From the NCBI GenBank assembly GCA_905221605.1, contig CAJNDS010001315.1:1-23624 (forward strand): a DNA stretch of 23,624 nucleotides, written 5' to 3'. This DNA comes from Symbiodinium natans (Eukaryota > Sar > Dinophyceae > Suessiales > Symbiodiniaceae). The stretch's first letter is position 1. The number at the start of each line of letters is the position of its first letter. The notes under the pieces are model-generated. The model had not been told where the DNA came from and searched no databases. It saw nothing but the letters and a program-made list of their open reading frames with translations. This document shows positions 18,123 to 23,624 of the stretch, one piece after another. The translations under genes were made by a program, and so were the position numbers.

Positions 18123-18602
18123 ACCCCAAATGTCACTCCGCTCCTGGTTGGCGAACGGGCCAAAGACCTGAATGCGGCCCGCTTCGACTGTGAAGTCTCC
18201 TGGATCCTGGAAAAGGAGCTTGGGTTTCAGGGTTTAGGGTTTGGGGTGTAGGGTTTGATTTAAAATAGGTTTCCATGTAACCAAAAGGTGTTGAAGGTTG
18301 ACTACTCAGTCCCTACTTAAGGGGTGTTACGGTGTTAGGGTTCAGGGTTTAACAGCGTTGGACTATGGAAAATGGAAGGCCCATCAAGTATCACCCAGCC
18401 CGCACCGTCTAAGGTCCTAAGCTTTGGGTGTCTATACTAGGGGTCAGGGGCCCCCTATTTTCCTGAACCCCCACAATCAAGATCGGAACCTTTCAGAGAG
18501 CGCAGCAGTGGAGGCTGGAGGAGGGGGCGCCAGAACCCATTTTTTCACGTCAGCGGCCCCTGGATCGGATGAAGACCTGCTGAGTTATAAAAACCCAAGA
18601 AA
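18123..18602. other. Spacer
   Basis: Mixed sequence with a short TTTAGGG-like patch at 18222-18258. The 70-residue frame at 18424-18636 runs into the TIR remnant and shows no domain. No feature called. Confidence 0.5.
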
Positions 18603-18651
18603 TGGATGTTCCCCGGATGAAGGACTGTTAGTATAAGGGGGAACATCCCAA
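18603..18651. mobile_element. TIR element remnant, copy C
   Basis: About 49 bp. The right end is intact and ends ACATCCCAA, and its complement reads CCCCCTTATACTAACAGTCC, closely matching copy B. The left end is reduced to TGGATGTTCCCC fused to GGATGAAGGACTG, so the interior and most of the left arm are lost. No flanking duplication is evident. Confidence 0.75.
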
Positions 18652-18999
18652 CATAAACGCCCTAACCAAGGCCCCCTTCAGACCCCAAGAGGTAAGCACC
18701 CAGTTCACGTGCCAGAAGACCCCAAGTCAACTGTCTTGCTCACTCTTCTGAACCTTCTAGGTGTCGCTCAACTACTAAACCCCAAGCTCTTGAAGGTAGG
18801 AGCCGCCACGAACGCTAAACCCGACGCAACATTCACAGAAGGACCCCTAACACCCCCAGACACGAAACCCTAAAGCCCCAAACTCAACAGTCCTCAACCC
18901 TTAAAACCCGAAGGCTTCCAGCCCCAAACGCGACACCCCCTTTAGGCCTAAACAGCCAGAGTGCTGGCAACCTGGAATCCCTGAAGTCTATGGAGGGTC
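18652..18999. other. Spacer
   Basis: C-rich mixed sequence with scattered CCCTAAA- and CCCCAAA-like fragments from about 18770. No ORF or RNA gene recognised. Confidence 0.5.
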
Positions 19000-19281
19000 C
19001 AGGGTTTTAGGTGTTTAGGGGCTTAGGGTCTTAGGGCCGTAGGGGCTTAGGGTTTTAGGGTTTTAGGGTGTTTGGGGTTTGGGGTTTTAGGGGTTTAGGG
19101 GTTTAGGGGTTTGGGGGTTTTAGGGCGGTACTAAGCCGATCTCCCCAATGCTCAGTAAGGGCGGGCCCTTCATTCATGAGGGCCGCTTTAAGGCTTTTTC
19201 AGGTCTGCAGGGTCTCATAGTTTAGGGTTTAGGGTTTAGGGTTTCGGGTTTAGAGTTTAAGGGTTTAGGGGTTTAGGGTTT
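19000..19281 (+). repeat. Degenerate TTTAGGG-like units in two patches
   Basis: 19000-19130 has irregular units of seven to nine bases (TTTTAGGG, GTTTAGGGG, CTTAGGG). 19218-19281 has more regular TTTAGGG. Unrelated sequence lies between. Confidence 0.75.
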
Positions 19282-19408
19282 ACTGTCTGACAACCTGAAA
19301 CCCCACAGTAAGCCCGCCTCACAGCTGCTCTCGGTGCCGGAGCACCAACACAGGTAGTACCCGAAGGACTCCTGGACACTTGAGGGTAGCTTTCCCCAGG
19401 GCAGGCCC

Positions 19409-19497
19409 CTCAACCCTCAACCCTAAACCCCAAACCCAAACCCTAAACCCTAAACCCAAAACCCTACACCCAAAACCCTAAACCCTAAACCCTAAAG
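19409..19497 (-). repeat. CCCTAAA array
   Basis: C-rich units with several CCCAAA contractions, following an unrelated spacer (19282-19408) in which nothing was recognised. Confidence 0.87.
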
Positions 19498-19609
19498 GCC
19501 TTAGGAGTTCGGGTTGAGGGGCTGAGGAAGATCCTACACCCCCCGGAGCCCCCAAGACCTCAACAGCCCTCAACGCGCATGCTGCGCATGGGATCCTTCA
19601 GCGGCTTTG

Positions 19610-19750
19610 GGGTTTCTGGTTTAGGGTCAAGGGCTTAGGGTTTAGGGTTTAAGGTTCAGGGTTTAGGGTTTAGGGTTCAGGGTTTAGGGTTTGGGTTTTG
19701 GGGTTTAGGGTCTAGAGGTTTTTGGGTTTTGGAGTCAGGGTTTGGGTTTC
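19610..19750 (+). repeat. Degenerate TTTAGGG array
   Basis: TTTAGGG units mixed with TTCAGGG, TTTGGG and longer variants. Confidence 0.8.
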
Positions 19751-19838
19751 AGGGCTCGAAATGTTTCGCCTGATATAAGCCGGGTCAGACAGACCATCTT
19801 GGGGGGCACTTCGGTGGATTTGGGAGGCTCATAAAATT

Positions 19839-19938
19839 GGTGGGGGGGGGGGGGGGGGGAAGAATCGAGGGGGGGGAGGTGGGGTGGTGGGGGGTGGTGT
19901 TGGGGGTGGGGGGGGGTGGGGGGGGGGGGGGGGGGGGG
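19839..19938 (+). repeat. G-tract cluster (quadruplex-capable)
   Basis: About 100 nt that is almost all G, with two runs of about 20 G at the ends and many runs of four to eight G separated by one or two T or A. The + strand has far more than four G-runs, so G-quadruplex formation is expected from sequence alone. Exact run lengths may be affected by sequencing error. Confidence 0.85.
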
Positions 19939-20053
19939 AAGGGTCTGGGGATGGTTGGGGTTTAGGCTTTTATGGAAAGTTTAGACCCTTCAAGGGGCGA
20001 CCCAGAACGACGTCCTAAACGGCGCTGGGGGAACCGGCCCTAGTCACGCCACT

Positions 20054-20122
20054 AACCCTAAACCCGAAACTCTAAACCCTAAACCCTAAACCCTAAACCC
20101 TAAACCCTAAACCCTAAACCCC
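20054..20122 (-). repeat. CCCTAAA array
   Basis: About nine C-rich heptamers, the first two with point changes. Confidence 0.92.
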
Positions 20123-20212
20123 CTAACGCAGATCAAGCTGCCGGATCTTCGAGGAACACCCCCAGGTCCAACCTTGGAGCTCTGAGAATCTGGGGCCGAA
20201 GTCTCTACAGGG

Positions 20213-20352
20213 CTTAAGGGTTAGGGTCTAGGGTTTAGGGTTTAGGGTTTGGGGTTTAGGGTTTAGGGTTTAGGGTTTAGGGTTTAGGGTTTAGGGTTTA
20301 GGGTTTGGGGTTTGGGGTTTGGGGTTTAGGGTTTAGGGTTTAGGGTTTAGAG
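20213..20352 (+). repeat. TTTAGGG array with TTTGGGG units
   Basis: About nineteen units. A run of three TTTGGGG lies near 20305-20325 inside regular TTTAGGG. Confidence 0.92.
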
Positions 20353-20867
20353 GGTTAAGGGAAACTCTACACAAGCCCCCTGAAAACTTTTGGCAAAACC
20401 CTAAGCCGCGGAGCCGCTCTGTTCCCTAAACAGACACCCCACGACCCCCCGGCCCTAAACAGATACCCTGCGCACCCCTTAAAAACCTACACATAGGCTC
20501 TACCAACCCAAAACTCTTCACAAAAACCCCGGCTAGCAGCCGAGGGTTTTGGGCTGAAGGTTCGAAGTTTCGGATTTGGGGCGGAGGTTAGGGTTTCGGG
20601 ATTAAGGCGTTGGAGCTGAGGGCTGAGGGTTTGGGGTTCTGGGGTTTAGGCCCAGGTATAAATGCTTAAACTCAAATTGGGCCCGCGCAGAAGCTGCGCT
20701 TCCTCGCCAAAGTTTGCTGTCCTCGACAGAAGCCAACACGCTTCGGCCCCCAAAACCTCGAACCCTACCCCAAAAACCACAAACCTAAAACACCCACAAC
20801 CCTAAACCACCCTAACCCCTAACTGCAATCCAAAACCCCCTAATTAAAGCCTAAACACCCACCCAAA
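20353..20867. other. Spacer with telomere-like fragments
   Basis: Mixed sequence, with G-rich fragments around 20540-20650 and C-rich fragments around 20755-20860. No gene recognised. Confidence 0.5.
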
Positions 20868-20980
20868 CTAGGCTGCCCAGTAACCAAGGCTTAAACAGGG
20901 TGCCCTTTTTTGCTTAAAGGGGTTTATAAGGGAACCTAAACCCCCAAAAAAGGGAATAAGGGTACTACTGGGCATCCTAG
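20868..20980. mobile_element. Second small TIR element (foldback, 113 bp)
   Basis: CTAGGCTGCCCAGTA at 20868-20882 matches the complement of 20966-20980 at 14 of 15 positions. Further inward, CCCTTTTTTG (left) pairs with CAAAAAAGGG (right). CAAA directly flanks both ends (20864-20867 and 20981-20984) and could be a 4-bp duplication, but that is weak by chance. Its end sequence differs from the TTGGGATG elements. The 80-residue minus frame over it has no domain. Confidence 0.65.
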
Positions 20981-20984
20981 CAAA

Positions 20985-21351
20985 CACACAGTATTCATAA
21001 ACACATGATGCCGAAGCCTGAACTCTACACTTGTTATTCTTATTGCTAGTCTTTCTTTCGAATACGTTCACCCCAAACCCGAGCAACTTGACACGCGCTG
21101 CCGGGATCATCTGTGTTTGAACACTCCAAGAGCGCGCCGTGGGATATGGCCTATGGCTTAAGGTTTAGAGTTTAGGGTTCAGATGCCCGGGGGATTCTCG
21201 GGGGGGAAGGGGCGCTCCAACGAAAACTGCTGGATCCTCTGCAGATTCATTGGGGTTTAGGGTTTCGAGTGGAGGGCTTCGGGTTTAAGGGTTGCCAGAT
21301 CAACCCTTGCGGCCGTACTGCCATCACGATCTGTCACGTCCTTGTTGCCTG
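20985..21351. other. Spacer
   Basis: Mixed sequence with short decayed TTTAGGG-like patches at about 21160-21180 and 21252-21290. No gene recognised. Confidence 0.5.
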
Positions 21352-21413
21352 TAGGGTTGAGGGTTTAGGGTTTAGGGTTTAGGGCTTAGGGATTAGGGTT
21401 TAGGGTTTAGGGT
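21352..21413 (+). repeat. TTTAGGG array
   Basis: About eight units including one CTTAGGG and one ATTAGGG. The left edge, TGTAGGGTTGAGGGTTTAGG, is the same as at 12283-12300, which hints that these two arrays share an origin. Confidence 0.88.
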
Positions 21414-21473
21414 TGGCGGGGCCCCACCCCAATCTCACGCGGGGGTGAACATGTTCATCACCTCCCCAGAAAG

Positions 21474-21743
21474 GGTTTAGGGCTTTAGGGTTAAGGGTGT
21501 AGAATTTAGGGCTTTAGGGTTTAGGGTTTAGGGTTTGGGGTTTAGGGTTTAGGTTTAAGGTTTAGGGTTTAGGGTTTAGGGTTTCGGGTTTAGGGTGTAG
21601 GGTTTAGGGTTTAGGGTTTAGGGTTTAGGGTTTAGGGTTTAGGGTTTAGGGTTTAGGGTTTAGGGTTTAGGGTTTAGGGTTTAGGGTTTAGGGTTTAGGG
21701 TTTAGGGTTTAGGGTTTAGGGTTTAGGGTTTAGGGTTTAGGGT
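21474..21743 (+). repeat. Longest TTTAGGG array
   Basis: The first 120 bp are variant-rich (TTTAAGG, TTTCGGG, TGTAGGG). From about 21603 there are about 20 uninterrupted TTTAGGG heptamers, the longest perfect run in the window. It ends abruptly at GACACGTC, so it is internal rather than a chromosome end. Confidence 0.95.
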
Positions 21744-21860
21744 TGACACGTCACTAAACCGCAAACCCTTAACCGGCTCGAAGCGTCTGATTCGCACAGC
21801 TGGTGCAGCCGGTGATTTCAGCAGGGATCAGCGACAAAGAGCCTCTCGACGCCCAACCGC

Positions 21861-21905
21861 GGTTTAGGGTTTAGGGTTTAGGGTTCAGGGTTAGGGTTGA
21901 GGGGG
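21861..21905 (+). repeat. Short TTTAGGG array
   Basis: Five or six heptamers, one TTCAGGG, between spacers 21744-21860 and 21906-22053. Nothing was recognised in those spacers beyond scattered CCCTGAA fragments. Confidence 0.85.
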
Positions 21906-22053
21906 TGCCCTTTGAAAACTAGGTCAGTCGGCCCTGAAGCCTAAGCTGAAACCCCTGAACCCTGAAGCCGACTGAACCCTAAACACCTACCAAACCCTGG
22001 GCTGGGAACGGACACACACTCTTGCTGCTTGGACCGTAGCAGTAAACTCTGGC

Positions 22054-22166
22054 ACCCTGAGCCCTGAACCCTGAAACCCTGAAACCCTGAAACCCTGAAA
22101 CCCTGAAACCCTGAAACCCTGAAACCCTGAATGTCTGAAACTCTGAAACCCTGAAACCCTGAACCC
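22054..22166 (-). repeat. Eight-base CCCTGAAA repeat
   Basis: About ten units of CCCTGAAA (TTTCAGGG on the other strand), with two CCCTGAA and a GTCTGAAA/CTCTGAAA pair. This is an octamer rather than the heptamer used elsewhere. Telomere-like sequence ends here at about 22166, and unrelated sequence continues to the window edge. Confidence 0.92.
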
Positions 22167-22167
22167 T

Positions 22168-22950
22168 ATACGGGGGGCAACCGAAGGAGGACAGGGAACA
22201 AGACAGTCAACCCCAACAGAAGCCCTTATTACCCCTGGAACAACCAACAACCGAACAACAAGACCCCAAACCAAGGGTACACTTTTTACGAAACCTTCGA
22301 CCGCTTTGGTCATGGCTTGAGCCAAAGATTACCGGGTTCATTGACCCTTCAACTTCCAATACCAACTCCTTTCTACAATACCAATTGCAGCTCCGCACTC
22401 CCCCTGTCCTAGGATTTCCTAGGACACATTGGAGGTGCAGATCTTTGGCCAAAACCGCCATTTAGGCAGCAGCCAGCTGCTTGAAATGCACATTATGGTT
22501 TAACGTCATCCAGGACGAACCTTCAGCTCATTGGCTGAATCCTTTACCATTGAGGATTTCTTCACCTCGCACATGGAAAATTCACGTTCCAGCGGCTCGT
22601 TCCTCACCAAGGAACTCAGCATTCACCACCCAGCCATCCTTGAGGCAATGCTTACAAAGCGTCTTAGCTCTGAGCTGTGAATATCGCAGAACATCACAAT
22701 CACTGCTTGCGTTCATACAGTTCCCACCCACTGTTGTATACAAAAGTTGCAACTCGCAGGAATACCCCCGCTTTCTTTAATCCACGCCATTTATACAGTC
22801 CGTCGAAGAGGCAACCATGCCATTCCCAGAGTAGGAATTGCTGCCACCAGATAGGCAACAGATGTGGCGTTATTGTTGGGACACCATTTTCCATACCTTG
22901 GAGCCCAGAACCATCACGTAAGGGGGGGGATGAAACTTGTTTGGCTACCT
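22168..22950 (-). other. Non-coding 3' region of the retrotransposon, possible LTR
   Basis: About 780 bp of complex, non-telomeric sequence downstream of the RNase H stop codon on the minus strand. If the purine tract at 22957-22966 is the 3' polypurine tract, much of this would be the 3' LTR. I could not find the other LTR end or a flanking duplication, and the second LTR copy lies outside the window. The frames here (85-112 residues) match no domain known to me. Confidence 0.4.
22405..22426. repeat. Perfect 10-bp inverted repeat
   Basis: TGTCCTAGGA, two T, then TCCTAGGACA. A perfect hairpin-capable or dyad sequence inside the putative LTR. It could be a protein-binding dyad, but no role can be read from sequence. 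Confidence 0.7.
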
Positions 22951-22966
22951 TGCACACCCCTTCTTC
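22951..22966 (-). promoter_or_regulatory. Candidate polypurine tract and LTR start
   Basis: Read on the minus strand, the TAA stop at 22969-22967 is followed at once by GAAGAAGGGG and then TGTGCA. In Ty1/copia elements a purine tract primes plus-strand synthesis, and the 3' LTR, usually beginning TG, abuts it. The order and closeness fit that layout. The LTR itself is unproven because its other end and partner are not visible. Confidence 0.35.
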
Positions 22967-23624
22967 TTAGCAAAAGAATCCAGACGTGTACACGGCTGAC
23001 GCCACCAATTGCCAGTCCCTTGCAGAAGATGCAGCCACCATCATGACCGCGGGCATTGCCAAAGCGAGGCTTTTTTTCGTGAGTGCATCCCTTGTAACCA
23101 ACAATCGGAGACCCCAAAGTGCCTTTTGCTTTGCATACACCTGTCCACTCATCAACTTGGTCAACAGGTCAGCGATCATATACTCACCGCGAAGATGCGC
23201 TATCACCATATAACCACGGTCCACCAGAGACCTGACACCGGCTGCTCGAATTCTCAGGTGTCTTGTCCTCCAGCTTCCAGCAGGATATTGAATGATCGAG
23301 CACGTTGAAACCGAATCTGTATACAGCACTTTTTGCAGCGATTCTTCACCTGTCCCAACCAAAGCGGCAATTATAGGGGTGCACGACTGAATCATCGTTG
23401 CTCCCTCTATGGACGCATGTAATTCAGCTTCAGCTGTACTTAAAGCCACCGCTGATTGTCTTTGTGTTGCCCACATCACTGGACAGTCACCCCACACCAC
23501 CACCGCTCCTGAGTGGCTCTTTTCATTTTCACCTGCTGAAAAGCTGGCATCCGCGTAGGACTCCACCACCTTGACGCCTCGTCCATAACGCAACACCTCA
23601 TTTCTTTCTTTTTCGCATGTTGCG
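22967..23624 (-). CDS. Ty1/copia-type retrotransposon polyprotein, RNase H end (partial)
   Basis: The frame is open from the window edge to a TAA stop at 22967-22969, about 218 residues, so the protease, integrase and most or all of the reverse transcriptase lie outside the window. RNase H degrades the RNA strand of the RNA/DNA hybrid during reverse transcription in the virus-like particle. Counting from the edge, the family motifs are in order: YADASF (catalytic Asp about 25), SHSGAVVVW (about 36-44), ALSTAEAELHAS (catalytic Glu about 67), LYTDS (Asp about 103), RTRHLRIRA (His about 122) and GEYMIADLLTK (Asp about 152). All four acidic positions are present and there is no internal stop or frameshift, so this end could be functional. 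The last 60 residues match no domain. A GTG at 23596 is an internal codon, not a start. Copia assignment rests on the STAEAE, RHLRIR and ADLLTK motifs. Confidence 0.88.
   Translation of the reverse strand, partial: ATCEKERNEVLRYGRGVKVVESYADASFSAGENEKSHSGAVVVWGDCPVMWATQRQSAVALSTAEAELHASIEGATMIQSCTPIIAALVGTGEESLQKVLYTDSVSTCSIIQYPAGSWRTRHLRIRAAGVRSLVDRGYMVIAHLRGEYMIADLLTKLMSGQVYAKQKALWGLRLLVTRDALTKKSLALAMPAVMMVAASSARDWQLVASAVYTSGFFC

Noticed and set aside
20545-20600. GGTTCGAAG resembling a tRNA B box
   Set aside because: No A box at the right distance and no cloverleaf-forming arms around it.
21603-21743. A true chromosome end
   Set aside because: The perfect TTTAGGG run is followed by 1.9 kb of other DNA including a retrotransposon, so it is interstitial unless the assembly is wrong here.

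Overview
The window looks like gene-poor nuclear DNA of a eukaryote, most likely a dinoflagellate and possibly one of the Symbiodiniaceae. Two things suggest this. First, the right half is full of TTTAGGG/CCCTAAA heptamers, the telomere type of dinoflagellates, plants and several other algae and protists. Second, the right edge encodes the RNase H end of a Ty1/copia-type retrotransposon polyprotein of the kind common in dinoflagellate genomes. The organism call is inference; no host gene or dinoflagellate spliced-leader sequence was found. Only one coding region is convincing.

Layout. (1) 1-540: C-rich low-complexity DNA with a diverged duplication. (2) 530-11585: a block of about 11 kb bracketed by a 38-bp imperfect inverted repeat. 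Inside are diverged modules in both orientations (830-2163), then three near-identical tandem units of 2297, 2250 and 2230 bp (2164-8940). Each unit carries a foldback of about 260 bp. A very AT-rich minisatellite (9176-11447) follows, built from a 9-bp AT unit punctuated by a GC-rich motif. Its orientation flips near 10427, giving a head-to-head inverted arrangement of about 2.2 kb. (3) 11586-22167: interstitial telomere-type repeats in both orientations. They are broken into many blocks by short unrelated spacers, with local expansions of variant units (CTTAGGG, CTCAGGG, TTTGGGG, TTTCAGGG). This part also holds a CT microsatellite flanked by an inverted 20-bp minisatellite, long G tracts, and small terminal-inverted-repeat elements. 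One of these (17602-17703) has a perfect 8-bp target duplication. (4) 22168-23624: the 3' end of a copia-like retrotransposon on the minus strand. RNase H is followed by a stop codon, a purine tract and a possible LTR start.

The parts do not form a pathway. The window reads as repeat-dominated, probably subtelomeric or interstitial-telomeric DNA shaped by tandem duplication, inversion and small transposons. The most notable signals are the 11-kb inverted-repeat-bounded block, the conserved foldback in each 2.25-kb unit, the 9n+4 spacing rule of the AT minisatellite, and the small TIR element with its 8-bp duplication.
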